Source of the DNA: Actinobacillus vicugnae
GTDB taxonomy: Bacteria; Pseudomonadota; Gammaproteobacteria; Enterobacterales; Pasteurellaceae
NCBI RefSeq assembly: GCF_901687125.1
Contig: NZ_CABFJY010000008.1
Span: forward strand, 1 to 58,955
Direction: 5' to 3'
DNA length: 58,955 bases
The stretch's first letter is position 1; each line of letters starts with the position of its first letter. The position numbers and the translations under genes are program-made. The notes beneath the pieces are model-generated. The model was not told the origin of the DNA, did not search any database, and worked only from the letters and a program-made list of their open reading frames with translations. This document shows, one piece after another, positions 16,249 to 25,543 of the stretch.

Positions 16249-18384
16249 ATGAAATTCAAACACAGCATCATTTATAGCGCATTATTTGCGTTACCTACTC
16301 AAGTATTTGCTGAAGACATAACGTTGGAGCAGGTTAATGTGAGTGCGCAATTTGAGAGAGCAAAAGCAGCAGGCGATAAGCAAAAAGAAATTGTGAATTT
16401 AAGTTTGCTCGGTAGACAAACCGCTTTTACTTCACCGATTTCGGTGGTGAATTACGCTGAAAATGCGTTTGAAGATAAAGCACCTCGTAATGTGGTTGAT
16501 GCGATTGCTAAAACAGATGCTTCGGTGATGAATTTTGGCGGTGAAACCAATACCTTATCAGGTGTGTATGTGCGTAATCTTCAATTAGACATGCGCCAAG
16601 TGAGTGTAAATGGTTTGGCAGGGTTATATTCGACTTATCATTCTCCAACCGTGGCGGTGGCTTCAGCCCAGCTAATTAAAGGTGCTTCAACGGTAACAAC
16701 GGGCATGGATCCTGAAGGTTCTGCTGGTGCTTCAATGAATATTGAAACCAAACGTGCCACCGATGAAGATATTAATAAAATTGGGTTTGGTTGGTATAGC
16801 AATAATCGTTTACAAGAATCGTTTGATTTCGGGCGTCGTTTCGGAGCGAATAAAGAGTGGGGTGTGCGTGTCAACGGTAAATATCGTGACGGCAATACTG
16901 CCCGCAATGATTATGATGAAATGAATAAAGAATTTGCTATTGGTGTAGATTATCGCGGCGAGCAATGGCGTGTTGGTGTGGATTATATGTACAGCAAACG
17001 TGATACCGATGGCGGGCGGGCGCGCGTACAAGATATGCAAAATCTGGCTTATACTATTCCTTCAGCGCCAAATGGCAAAACCAATTTAAATCCACATTGG
17101 ATTGGGCAAACCACTGAAGACGAAATGATTATGGGGACATTCGAATACGATCTACCATTTGGAATGATGTTATCGGGCGGCTTGGGGCATATGGAATCTC
17201 GTTATTCAGGTGCATTTGGGCAGATTACTGCTCTGCGCCAAAATGGTACTTTTAGTGTTACTGGTATTCGAGGAATCGATTTCCGCTCTCGTACTACAAG
17301 CGGTAATCTAAAGTTACAGGGCGATTTTGAAACAGGTTCAGTATTGCATAACTGGAATTTAGCGTTTGACTCGGTGGTGCGTCAACGAGATCACGATCAA
17401 AGCCGTCGTACTAATGGTTCAATTACAGGCGGCTCGATTTATGCACCAACGTTTAGCGAACTCACTGACTTTGATTTAAGTGCTAATACGCAAGGTACAG
17501 ATTCAAAACTAAGTGCGCATAGCTTGGCTTTTGCCGATACATTAGGTTTGGTTGATAACACCATTCGTTTAACGTTAGGTGGTCGTTTTCAATGGATCAA
17601 ACAACAGGATCGTAAAGCTGACACAGAAGTGAAAAAAGACCGCTTTAGTCCAATGGTGACATTAGCTTATGTGCCAAATTCAGATTTAGTACTTTACACC
17701 AATTATTTAGAAGATTTAGAACCAGGGAAAATTGATACAGAAACGGGGGAGATGAATAGCCCTAGAGTGAGCAAACAAATTGAAGTCGGTGTGCGTAAAA
17801 ACTGGGATAACTGGCTAACCACGACATTAAGTGCTTATGAAATTCGTCGCCCAGGTATCGTGCGTGGTAATACTGCACGATTGAGTGCATTAGCAGGTAA
17901 AGAACACGGTAAAGAGCGTAATCGTGGTATTGAATTTAATACTTATGCAAGTTTGCTAGATAACAGCCTACGTCCTTCCTTAGGTTTAACTTATAATCAA
18001 GCGAAAGTATTTGATTTTCCAACCTATGCAGATCAAATTGTAGATGGTGTCCAAGTAACTAGCCCACGCTGGATGGCAAAAGCAAATGTAGAATGGGATA
18101 CTCCGTTTATGCGTAATTTAACTCTGAATGCAGCCTTACAATACTATGGTAAATCGTATCAAGATACGAAAGCCAACTATCGTTTACCATCTTACACCAC
18201 CGTCGATTTTGGCGCGAAATATGTGGTGAAAGTTGCTGATAAACAAACTTTGACATTACGAGGTGGGGTAGAGAATGCCTTTAATAAACACTATTGGCAG
18301 ATCCAACGTGGTTTGTATGATCGGAGCTTCGCAGTGTTAGGTATGCCACGCACCTATTGGGCAAATATGGAATATTCATTCTAA
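16249..18384 (+). CDS. TonB-dependent siderophore receptor
   Basis: Outer-membrane gated channel for ferric-siderophore uptake, 711 aa from this start. The signal peptide is MKFKHSIIYSALFALPTQVF with cleavage after AEVFA-like residues (QVFA). A plug domain follows (RNVVDAIAKTDASVMNFGGE, then VRNLQ, QLIKGAS). The C-terminal beta-barrel ends in aromatic F (YWANMEYSF), the usual BAM signal. An in-frame GTG at 16147 would give 745 aa, but the Fur box and promoter lie inside that extension, so the ATG at 16249 is preferred. The family (FhuA/FcuA/FoxA-like) usually binds hydroxamates; the ligand is not readable from sequence. Confidence 0.9.
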   Translation: MKFKHSIIYSALFALPTQVFAEDITLEQVNVSAQFERAKAAGDKQKEIVNLSLLGRQTAFTSPISVVNYAENAFEDKAPRNVVDAIAKTDASVMNFGGETNTLSGVYVRNLQLDMRQVSVNGLAGLYSTYHSPTVAVASAQLIKGASTVTTGMDPEGSAGASMNIETKRATDEDINKIGFGWYSNNRLQESFDFGRRFGANKEWGVRVNGKYRDGNTARNDYDEMNKEFAIGVDYRGEQWRVGVDYMYSKRDTDGGRARVQDMQNLAYTIPSAPNGKTNLNPHWIGQTTEDEMIMGTFEYDLPFGMMLSGGLGHMESRYSGAFGQITALRQNGTFSVTGIRGIDFRSRTTSGNLKLQGDFETGSVLHNWNLAFDSVVRQRDHDQSRRTNGSITGGSIYAPTFSELTDFDLSANTQGTDSKLSAHSLAFADTLGLVDNTIRLTLGGRFQWIKQQDRKADTEVKKDRFSPMVTLAYVPNSDLVLYTNYLEDLEPGKIDTETGEMNSPRVSKQIEVGVRKNWDNWLTTTLSAYEIRRPGIVRGNTARLSALAGKEHGKERNRGIEFNTYASLLDNSLRPSLGLTYNQAKVFDFPTYADQIVDGVQVTSPRWMAKANVEWDTPFMRNLTLNAALQYYGKSYQDTKANYRLPSYTTVDFGAKYVVKVADKQTLTLRGGVENAFNKHYWQIQRGLYDRSFAVLGMPRTYWANMEYSF
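17296..17304 (+). repeat. intragenic USS in the receptor gene
   Basis: ACAAGCGGT read in frame as part of TTSGN. One of a small set of USS copies within coding sequence. Confidence 0.7.
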
Positions 18385-18394
18385 TTCATCATTT

Positions 18395-18430
18395 ACAAGC
18401 GGTCGGATTTTGACCGCTTGTCTTTTTTTC
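18395..18430 (+). terminator. perfect USS inverted pair as terminator
   Basis: ACAAGCGGTC (18395-18404) and GACCGCTTGT (18412-18421), a 10-bp perfect stem with a 7-nt loop. CTTTTTTTC follows. It lies between the receptor gene and the ABC transporter gene. Confidence 0.8.
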
Positions 18431-18460
18431 AAAATAGCATTTTTACGCTTCAATTTTTAC

Positions 18461-20245
18461 ATGAACTGGCAAACAGAATTAAATAATAGTTTTTTATGGC
18501 TTTTCAGTGCGCTCGCTTGCGTTTCAATTGGGCTACTGGTTACGGGCTGGCTACTCAAACAAACGGAATTTGGGCAACGTTTTTGGCACATTACTCGACC
18601 TTGCTGGCAAAACAGTAATAAAGTCAAGGCGCTCAGCTTACTACTATTGCTGATCTTTTTGATCCTACTTGAAGTGCGTATTAGCGTACTGAATACGTTC
18701 TTTTACAATGGGTTATATAAATCTTTGCAGGATAAAGCGGTAGAAGCATTTTGGTTTTTTGCAGGGATCAACGCTCTATTGGTGATTGTGAAGATTATTC
18801 ACTCGATCATTAATTATTTTGTCACGCAAGCATTTGAAATTAAGTGGTTAGAAAAGCTGAATCATGAAATGTTAAATCGGTGGCTAGAAAATAAAAATTA
18901 CTACTTATTACAATATGAAAAAGAGTTGCCCGATAATATTGATCAACGTATTGAACAAGATGCAACCGCTTTTGTTTCTGGCACGGTGGATGTGACTCGT
19001 GGCGTGATTAATTCGATTGTTGCAACGATTGAATTTACTATTATCTTATGGGGATTATCTGGCTTGCTTACTTTGTTTGGTGTTGATATTCCAAAGGGAG
19101 CGGTGTTTTTTATTTATCTCTTTATTATTGCGGCTACCGCATTATCCGTTTGGATTGGGCATCCGTTGATTCGCTTAAATTTTAATAAAGAGAAACTACA
19201 AGGAGATTACCGCTATTCACTTATTCGAGTGCGTGATAATGCTGAGAGTATTGCCTTTTATTCAGGTGAGGCAAAAGAACAGCAAAATTTAAGTCGCAAA
19301 TTTGATTATATTATTGCTAATCGCTGGAAAATTGTGCGCCAAATGTTAGGGCTAGATGGCTTTAATACTGGGGTAACGCAAGTAGCAATGATCTTACCCT
19401 TGATGTTACAAGCACCTCGCTTTTTTGCAGGGCAGGCAACATTAGGTGATATGCACCAAACCGTACAATCTTTTAACCGCTTAATGCGGGCATTGTCGTT
19501 TTTTCGCTTGTTTTATGAACAATTTACATTGTATCAAGCCCGTCTAAATCGTTTATATGGGTTTATGACTACGTTGGATAAACTTGACCAAATGCCAGTG
19601 AGCACACCATATCCTTGCTCAACAGGGTTTACCTTAAAAGACTTTGGGATTAAAGATGCAAGCGGTCAAATTTTGCTGAAAAATATCAATATTGAATTAC
19701 AAGCAGGGGATTCGCTATTGATTCAAGGGGCATCTGGTACAGGTAAAACAACCTTATTAAAGGCGTTAGCGGGGATTTATCCATTCGAAACCTTTGGTAT
19801 AGCAGAGCGAGCTTGTTTAGAACAACCACTGTTTTTACCGCAACGCCCATATGTACCACAAGGTAGCTTGCGTGAAGCGATTTGTTACCCGAATTTATCG
19901 GTAACTGACGAGCAGTTAAAAGCGGCGATGTTGCAATGTTGTTTGCATAAATATGTAAATGCATTGGATTTTGATACCGATTGGCAAGCAACCCTTTCGC
20001 CAGGGGAATTACAACGAGTGGCTTTTGTACGCATTTTATTGGCAAAGCCGGAATTGATCTTTTTAGATGAAACTACCTCAGCGCTAGATGAGCCGACGGA
20101 GGCTATTTTGTATCGTATCATTCGTGAACAATTGCCAAATAGTATTATTATCAGCGTAGGGCATCGTTGTACCTTACAGAAATTTCATAATAAGCAGATC
20201 AATTTAACCCATAGCGATAAATGTGACTGTGCGAATTTAGGCTAA
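18461..20245 (+). CDS. ABC transporter, fused membrane and ATPase domains (YddA / SbmA-BacA type)
   Basis: A 594-aa half transporter. The N-terminal ABC_membrane_2 domain (about residues 1-330, several helices, SbmA/BacA-like) is followed by an ABC ATPase. Walker A is GASGTGKTTLLK near residue 423, the signature is LSPGELQR near 512, and Walker B is LIFLDETTSAL near 532. A histidine closes the ATPase region (VGHRC). SbmA/BacA relatives import peptides and B12-like molecules; the role of E. coli YddA is unclear. Its position behind a Fur-regulated receptor suggests siderophore traffic. An upstream in-frame TTG (18410) lies inside the terminator hairpin, so the ATG at 18461 is preferred although its SD is weak. 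Confidence 0.88.
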   Translation: MNWQTELNNSFLWLFSALACVSIGLLVTGWLLKQTEFGQRFWHITRPCWQNSNKVKALSLLLLLIFLILLEVRISVLNTFFYNGLYKSLQDKAVEAFWFFAGINALLVIVKIIHSIINYFVTQAFEIKWLEKLNHEMLNRWLENKNYYLLQYEKELPDNIDQRIEQDATAFVSGTVDVTRGVINSIVATIEFTIILWGLSGLLTLFGVDIPKGAVFFIYLFIIAATALSVWIGHPLIRLNFNKEKLQGDYRYSLIRVRDNAESIAFYSGEAKEQQNLSRKFDYIIANRWKIVRQMLGLDGFNTGVTQVAMILPLMLQAPRFFAGQATLGDMHQTVQSFNRLMRALSFFRLFYEQFTLYQARLNRLYGFMTTLDKLDQMPVSTPYPCSTGFTLKDFGIKDASGQILLKNINIELQAGDSLLIQGASGTGKTTLLKALAGIYPFETFGIAERACLEQPLFLPQRPYVPQGSLREAICYPNLSVTDEQLKAAMLQCCLHKYVNALDFDTDWQATLSPGELQRVAFVRILLAKPELIFLDETTSALDEPTEAILYRIIREQLPNSIIISVGHRCTLQKFHNKQINLTHSDKCDCANLG

Positions 20246-20398
20246 ACAAGCGGCCAAATTTGCCGATCTTTTTGTAAAAAATCGCTAGTAATTTTGTCCG
20301 TTTTTTGGCATAATTTGCCCCGTTTTTTGTCTGAAGAGTTTTAGTCAGAAAACGTACATTTTTATTTTTTAACACTAAAACACACACATATCATAAGC

Positions 20399-20507
20399 TA
20401 ATGGTCGGGGTGCTACGTAAGTGGTTGATTTATTAGGATATGTGGAGGCTAAACCCCGCTTTGTCTTTCATAAGTGACAAAGCAAACAACATTTAAGGAA
20501 AATTCTT
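20399..20507 (+). promoter_or_regulatory. structured rpsB leader (putative S2 autoregulatory element)
   Basis: Long-range pairing CGGGGT (20406-20411) with ACCCCG (20453-20458), immediately followed by hairpin GCTTTGTC / GACAAAGC (20458-20483). Then AAGGAA and the rpsB ATG. Layout and sequence (GGTCGGGGTGCTAC, then GGAGGCTAAACCCC) resemble the gamma-proteobacterial rpsB leader through which S2 represses its operon. A likely -10 CATAAT lies at 20309-20314. Confidence 0.65.
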
Positions 20508-21224
20508 ATGGCACAAGTTTCTATGCGCGATATGCTTAACGCAGGCGTTCACTATGGTCACCAAACTCGTTACTGGAACCCAAAAATGAAACCATTCATT
20601 TTCGGTGCTCGTAATGGTGTTCACGTAATCAACTTAGAAAAAACTTTACCTTTATTCAACGAAGCTTTAGCGGAATTAACTCGCATTTCAAGCAACAACG
20701 GTAAAATTTTATTCGTTGGTACAAAACGTGCAGCGTCTGAAGCAGTTAAAGCAGCAGCAGTAGATTGCCAACAATTCTACGTAAACCACCGTTGGTTAGG
20801 TGGTATGTTGACTAACTGGAAAACAGTACGTCAATCAATCAAACGTTTAAAAGATTTAGAAGCTCAAACTCAAGACGGTACTTTTGACAAAATCACTAAA
20901 AAAGAAGCGTTAATGCGTACTCGTGAGTTAGAAAAATTAGAGTTAAGCTTAGGCGGTATCAAAGATATGGCTGGCCTTCCAGATGCAATTTTTGTAATTG
21001 GTGCTGACCACGAACATATCGCAATCAAAGAAGCAAACAACTTAGGTATTCCAGTATTTGCTATCGTTGATACAAACTCTACGCCAGACGGTGTTAACTA
21101 CATCATCCCTGGTAACGATGACGCAACACGTGCAATCCAACTTTACTTAGATGCAGCATCAGCAGCAGTTAAAGAAGGTCGTGGTTCAAACGTTGAAGCT
21201 GAATTAGAAGCAGCAGCTGAATAA
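20508..21224 (+). CDS. rpsB: 30S ribosomal protein S2
   Basis: Structural protein of the small subunit that helps bind S1. At 238 aa it is the normal size. It opens [20 protein letters not shown], with the conserved [12 protein letters not shown] and [13 protein letters not shown] segments. First gene of rpsB-tsf; a hairpin at 21259-21290 between the genes likely trims tsf expression. The codon choice is strongly biased, as expected for a ribosomal gene. Confidence 0.99.
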   Translation: MAQVSMRDMLNAGVHYGHQTRYWNPKMKPFIFGARNGVHVINLEKTLPLFNEALAELTRISSNNGKILFVGTKRAASEAVKAAAVDCQQFYVNHRWLGGMLTNWKTVRQSIKRLKDLEAQTQDGTFDKITKKEALMRTRELEKLELSLGGIKDMAGLPDAIFVIGADHEHIAIKEANNLGIPVFAIVDTNSTPDGVNYIIPGNDDATRAIQLYLDAASAAVKEGRGSNVEAELEAAAE

Positions 21225-21258
21225 TCGTTATTAAGGCATAGCCCTTAAATCACTTTGG

Positions 21259-21290
21259 AGCAGGGGCGATTTTATCCCCCTGCTTTTCTT
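21259..21290 (+). terminator. rpsB-tsf intercistronic attenuator
   Basis: AGCAGGGG (21259-21266) pairs with CCCCTGCT (21277-21284), then TTTCTT. Its location inside a conserved operon suggests partial termination. Confidence 0.7.
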
Positions 21291-21318
21291 ATCTAATTTA
21301 ACCTTAGAGGAATACAAA

Positions 21319-22164
21319 ATGGCTGAAATCACAGCATCACTCGTAAAAGAACTTCGTGAACGTACTGGCGCAGGTATGATGGAATGTAAAAAAGCGTTAG
21401 TTGAAGCAAACGGTGATATCGAATTAGCAATCGACAACATGCGTAAATCTGGTCAAGCTAAAGCAGCTAAAAAAGCAGGTAATGTAGCAGCTGAAGGCGT
21501 TATCTTAGCTCGCATTGCTAATGGTTTTGGTGTGTTAGTTGAAATGAACTGCCAAACTGACTTCGTAGCAAAAGACGCTGGTTTCTTAGAATTAGCAAAC
21601 GAAGTTGTTGATTACGCAGCAGCAAACAAAGGTATTTCAATTGAAGCATTAGCAGCACAATTCGAAGAAAAACGTGTTGCATTAGTTGCTAAGATTGGTG
21701 AAAACATGAACATCCGTCGTGTTCAATACTTAGATGGTAACGTAATCGCACAATACTTACACGGCGCGAAAATCGGTGTGTTAGTAGCTGGTGAAGGTTC
21801 AGAAGAAGAATTGAAGAAAGTTGCAATGCACGTTGCAGCATCTAAACCTGAATTTGTAAACCCAGAAGATGTTTCTGCAGACGTGGTAGCTAAAGAGCGT
21901 GAAATCCAAATTGAAATTGCGATGAACTCTGGTAAACCAAAAGAAATCGCAGAGAAAATGGTTGAAGGTCGTATGGCTAAATTCACTGGTGAAGTTTCAT
22001 TAACTGGTCAAGCATTTGTAATGGATCCTTCACAATCAGTAGGTGCATACTTAAAATCCGTAAACACTTCAGTATCTAACTTCATCCGTTTAGAAGTTGG
22101 TGAAGGTATTGAGAAAGTTGAAACTGACTTTGCTGCAGAAGTTGCTGCAATGCAAAAAGTTTAA
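21319..22164 (+). CDS. tsf: elongation factor Ts
   Basis: Guanine-nucleotide exchange factor for EF-Tu. The 281 residues begin with the UBA-like domain [20 protein letters not shown], and contain the signature [15 protein letters not shown] and the core [26 protein letters not shown] lies upstream of the ATG. Followed by a strong terminator, so pyrH is not in the same transcript. Confidence 0.99.
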   Translation: MAEITASLVKELRERTGAGMMECKKALVEANGDIELAIDNMRKSGQAKAAKKAGNVAAEGVILARIANGFGVLVEMNCQTDFVAKDAGFLELANEVVDYAAANKGISIEALAAQFEEKRVALVAKIGENMNIRRVQYLDGNVIAQYLHGAKIGVLVAGEGSEEELKKVAMHVAASKPEFVNPEDVSADVVAKEREIQIEIAMNSGKPKEIAEKMVEGRMAKFTGEVSLTGQAFVMDPSQSVGAYLKSVNTSVSNFIRLEVGEGIEKVETDFAAEVAAMQKV

Positions 22165-22180
22165 TTTCGGTATGAAATAG

Positions 22181-22209
22181 AAAAAGCAGGCAAAAGCCTG
22201 CTTTTTTTG
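22181..22209 (+). terminator. terminator of tsf
   Basis: AAAAAGCAGGC / GCCTGCTTTTTTT with an AAAA loop; works in both directions by sequence. A USS pair (GCGGTC near 22230 and GACCGCTTGT at 22254-22263) follows it before the convergent gene's stop. Confidence 0.85.
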
Positions 22210-22269
22210 TCTCTACTGACTTGCGGTAAAGCGGTCATATTTACTGTAAATTTGACCGCTTGTTTGTTG

Positions 22270-23823
22270 CTATTTGGTTGGAATTACAATCGCAGGATCT
22301 GCTTTGTTTGGGATTTTATCAATCAATTTTTGCAAACCGTAATCATCTTTATCGCTTTGATTACTAAATAAATCTGCTGCTGGATTTAATTTCTCATTAT
22401 TGATTCCAATCCATTTTCCAATACCATCCGTAAAGTTTAAACCTGATTTAAATACTTTATAAACATGGCGTTCACTATCATCACTTGAAATTTTAAATAA
22501 CGGAACATCAAAATGTAATTTGCTTTTCCCTGTATTTAAAATATGAATCCCTTTTTCATCTTCGCTATGAATCAAACCATGATCAGAAAAATAAACCATG
22601 GAGAAACTTCTGCCATTTTTTGCTTTATTTTGATTTAGCTCATGATAAAGCTTTTCAAGTAATTCATCGGTTTTCTTTATTGAAGATAGATAACAGTTTA
22701 CATTGTGGTATTTGCTAGCAATTTTGGCATCATCTAACATTTTGGGGTAATCGGTTAGACGATCACAAGTGATAGGGTGTGAACCATATAAATGAACAGC
22801 AATAAAACGTTTTCCTTCGCTCGGTTGTGAAATCACTTGGCTAAATTTAGGAAGCAATGCAAAATCACTAATATTTTGGCTAAAGGAATCTCCCGATTTT
22901 AAAAAGATTTTTTCATCACTTTTATTGGCAAGCGAAGAAATTGGCGTATCAAATCGCCCTAAATAACCTTGATTTGAGATCCAATAGGTTTTAATTCCTG
23001 CTGATTTAACCAAATCCACCAAATTTAAGCGATAATTTCCTTCCCAAGTTTGGGTGTTTGGTTTAGTTAGCAATAATTTTAATGATGAGATGGTGTTAGT
23101 CCCGCCAGCGGTAAAACCGTCAATCACTGTGCCGTTGGCACTACTCATAAACGGTGTGTTAGCAATCGGATAGCCGTAAGCATGATGATAGTCCTTACGA
23201 GCGCTTTCACCGATAACTAATACATAATCATCATATTTTGTATTAGCAGAAAGGGTGGAATTACCCCATTCAGACGGAATTGCAACACCGCTATTTAATG
23301 CTTTGAGTTCGCGTTTTACTTTTAGACTTTCACTAAAAAATTCATGGAAAAATTTAAACGGTGAAAGGCTAAACAACGAAATCAGTAAAGCGCTGATAAT
23401 AAATGTGCGATTGTTCAGGAAATTAATTTGATTTTGTCGGGTGATTTTTCTGAAAAAAATGACCGTAAGTAAGATAGTAATGGCGATCAGATAATTGCTA
23501 ATTGGTAATTGTGTTAGGAATTCTCGCCCTTCTAGCAGATCGGTGGCAAATAATGATGCAATGTACTGGTAAGACGGTGCACCGAATGATAAACCAATCG
23601 GCGTATATAACATATAACCAATAGTGATCGGCAATAATAGGGCGTAGTAAGAGAGTTTAGAACTACCTAATGCAATAATAAGAATTACGGCACAAAGCGT
23701 TTCAATCAGATTTGGTGAAGGGAAAAAGCCAGAACCTTTGAGCATAAAATAGCCCGCAAAAACCGCTAAAAATAGCGCAATAAAAGTAGATATGACTTGT
23801 TTTTTTGTCAATTTATGTGTCAT
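22270..23823 (-). CDS. phosphoethanolamine transferase (EptA-family, OpgE/Lpt6-like)
   Basis: A 517-aa inner-membrane enzyme with about five N-terminal helices and a periplasmic sulfatase-fold domain. Motifs: [16 protein letters not shown] (metal-binding Glu), a Thr in [10 protein letters not shown] (nucleophile), [10 protein letters not shown] and [11 protein letters not shown] (metal ligands). Family members move phosphoethanolamine from phosphatidylethanolamine to lipid A, LPS core or osmoregulated glucans. The stretch [19 protein letters not shown] resembles E. coli OpgE more than EptA, so the acceptor may be a glycan or core sugar rather than lipid A. Encoded opposite to tsf and pyrH, between them. 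Confidence 0.88.
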   Translation of the reverse strand: MTHKLTKKQVISTFIALFLAVFAGYFMLKGSGFFPSPNLIETLCAVILIIALGSSKLSYYALLLPITIGYMLYTPIGLSFGAPSYQYIASLFATDLLEGREFLTQLPISNYLIAITILLTVIFFRKITRQNQINFLNNRTFIISALLISLFSLSPFKFFHEFFSESLKVKRELKALNSGVAIPSEWGNSTLSANTKYDDYVLVIGESARKDYHHAYGYPIANTPFMSSANGTVIDGFTAGGTNTISSLKLLLTKPNTQTWEGNYRLNLVDLVKSAGIKTYWISNQGYLGRFDTPISSLANKSDEKIFLKSGDSFSQNISDFALLPKFSQVISQPSEGKRFIAVHLYGSHPITCDRLTDYPKMLDDAKIASKYHNVNCYLSSIKKTDELLEKLYHELNQNKAKNGRSFSMVYFSDHGLIHSEDEKGIHILNTGKSKLHFDVPLFKISSDDSERHVYKVFKSGLNFTDGIGKWIGINNEKLNPAADLFSNQSDKDDYGLQKLIDKIPNKADPAIVIPTK

Positions 23824-23932
23824 TTTTTATTCCAAGAAGTAAATATAATAGGTTGCTATTTCCTGATTAAACAGGATGTTCTATAATAGCGCAATTTTGT
23901 TTTTAGTCCATATAGCATAAGAGGCAATTAAA

Positions 23933-24646
23933 ATGAGTAAACCAATCTACAAACGTATTTTATTAAAATTAAGTGGCGAAGCATTACAAGGTGATGAAGG
24001 TTTCGGTATTGATCCATCAATTTTAGATCGTATGGCGTTAGAAATAAAAGAATTAGTAGAAATGGGTGTAGAAGTTGGTGTTGTGCTTGGGGGCGGTAAC
24101 TTATTCCGTGGCGCAAAATTAGCAAAAGCGGGTATGAACCGTGTAGTAGGTGACCATATGGGTATGCTTGCGACGGTAATGAACGGTTTAGCGATGCGTG
24201 ATGCATTACACCGTGCAGACGTGAATGCAAAATTAATGTCTGCGTTCCAGTTAAACGGTATTTGCGATACTTATAACTGGTCTGAAGCGATTAAAATGTT
24301 ACGTGAAAAACGCGTAGTTATTTTTTCAGCAGGTACAGGTAGCCCATTCTTCACTACGGATTCAGCAGCTTGCTTACGTGGTATTGAGATTGAAGCTGAT
24401 GTGGTATTAAAAGCAACTAAAGTAGATGGCGTGTACGACAAAGATCCTGCAAAATTTGCCGATGCAAAATTACACAATCAATTAAGCTATGCGGAAGTTA
24501 TTGAACAAGAATTACAAGTAATGGACTTAGCCGCATTTACCTTAGCACGTGACCACGGTATGCCAATTCGTGTCTTCAATATGGTAAAACCAGGTGCATT
24601 AAAACAAGTGGTAACAGGTACAACTGAAGGTACTATTATTTCTTAA
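23933..24646 (+). CDS. pyrH: uridylate kinase (UMP kinase)
   Basis: Hexameric amino-acid-kinase-fold enzyme that phosphorylates UMP to UDP. The 237 residues start [20 protein letters not shown], with the phosphate-binding [12 protein letters not shown] and the catalytic region [13 protein letters not shown]. Followed by frr 158 bp on, after a USS-arm terminator. The neighbouring -10 region TATAAT at 23883 fits a promoter of its own. Confidence 0.98.
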   Translation: MSKPIYKRILLKLSGEALQGDEGFGIDPSILDRMALEIKELVEMGVEVGVVLGGGNLFRGAKLAKAGMNRVVGDHMGMLATVMNGLAMRDALHRADVNAKLMSAFQLNGICDTYNWSEAIKMLREKRVVIFSAGTGSPFFTTDSAACLRGIEIEADVVLKATKVDGVYDKDPAKFADAKLHNQLSYAEVIEQELQVMDLAAFTLARDHGMPIRVFNMVKPGALKQVVTGTTEGTIIS

Positions 24647-24663
24647 TAATCTCAACCCTAACA

Positions 24664-24712
24664 AGCGGTCTGTTTTCTTTAAAACTTTGCAGAGAGAAGC
24701 AGACCGTTTTTA
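24664..24712 (+). terminator. terminator of pyrH built on a USS arm
   Basis: CGGTCTG (24666-24672, inside ACAAGCGGTC) pairs with CAGACCG (24700-24706), then TTTTT. The second arm is not a full USS. Confidence 0.65.
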
Positions 24713-24804
24713 TTGCGAGTAATTTGGGCTTAGGGCTATGAAAATGAAAGGGATTTAGGTAAAATTGACAAGATTATTGACACAAATATTGAAAGGAACA
24801 ACAA

Positions 24805-25362
24805 ATGATCAACGAAATTAAAAAAGATGCGCAAGATCGTATGGAAAAAAGCTTAGATGCACTAAAAAGCCATATTTCTAAAATTCGTACAGGTCGCGCG
24901 CAACCAAGCCTTTTAGATGGTATCCAAGTTGAGTACTATGGTTCTGCAACACCTCTTCGCCAAGTAGCAAACGTTGTAGCAGAAGATGCTCGTACATTAG
25001 CGGTAAACGTATTTGACCGTTCTTTAATTAGCGCAGTAGAAAAAGCGATTTTAACTTCTGATTTAGGTTTAAACCCATCATCAGCTGGCGCAACAATCCG
25101 TGTTCCACTTCCACCATTAACAGAAGAGCGTCGCCGTGATTTAATTAAAATCGTAAAAGGCGAAGGTGAACAAGGTAAAATCGCAATCCGTAATGTACGT
25201 CGTGATGCAAATGATCAAATCAAAGCGTTATTAAAAGACAAAGAAATCAGTGAAGATGAAGAGCGTAAAGCACAAGATGAAATCCAAAAAATCACTGATG
25301 GTTATGTGAAAAAAGTGGATGAAGTATTAGCAGCAAAAGAAAAAGAATTATTAGATTTCTAA
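24805..25362 (+). CDS. frr: ribosome recycling factor
   Basis: With EF-G, splits the post-termination ribosome. The 185 residues match the family: the N-terminal helix [20 protein letters not shown], then [22 protein letters not shown], and a C-terminal helical arm ending [16 protein letters not shown] lies upstream of the ATG. Ends in its own terminator. Confidence 0.99.
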   Translation: MINEIKKDAQDRMEKSLDALKSHISKIRTGRAQPSLLDGIQVEYYGSATPLRQVANVVAEDARTLAVNVFDRSLISAVEKAILTSDLGLNPSSAGATIRVPLPPLTEERRRDLIKIVKGEGEQGKIAIRNVRRDANDQIKALLKDKEISEDEERKAQDEIQKITDGYVKKVDEVLAAKEKELLDF

Positions 25363-25379
25363 TCTGAGCTGAATAAATT

Positions 25380-25407
25380 GAGGCACGTTGATACGTGCCT
25401 TTTTTGT
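25380..25407 (+). terminator. terminator of frr
   Basis: AGGCACGT / ACGTGCCT (25381-25400), T7 run. The 110 bp beyond it, before the convergent regulator, hold only a 14-bp palindrome (25502-25515). Confidence 0.85.
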
Positions 25408-25517
25408 AAGTACGAACGGTATTTGCCCACATAAAATTTTGTGTGTTTACGGGCGGGCACATCGCCCTACATCATTGAGACAAATTTGCACTTTTGTGTA
25501 TTTGTTATATAACAACG

Positions 25518-25543
25518 AAAAAAGCGCGAAATTTGATCGCTTA
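25518..25543 (-). terminator. terminator overlapping the mocR stop codon
   Basis: AAGCG (25522-25526) and CGCTT (25538-25542) pair; on the minus strand a T6 run follows. Short stem, so only moderately convincing. Confidence 0.5.
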
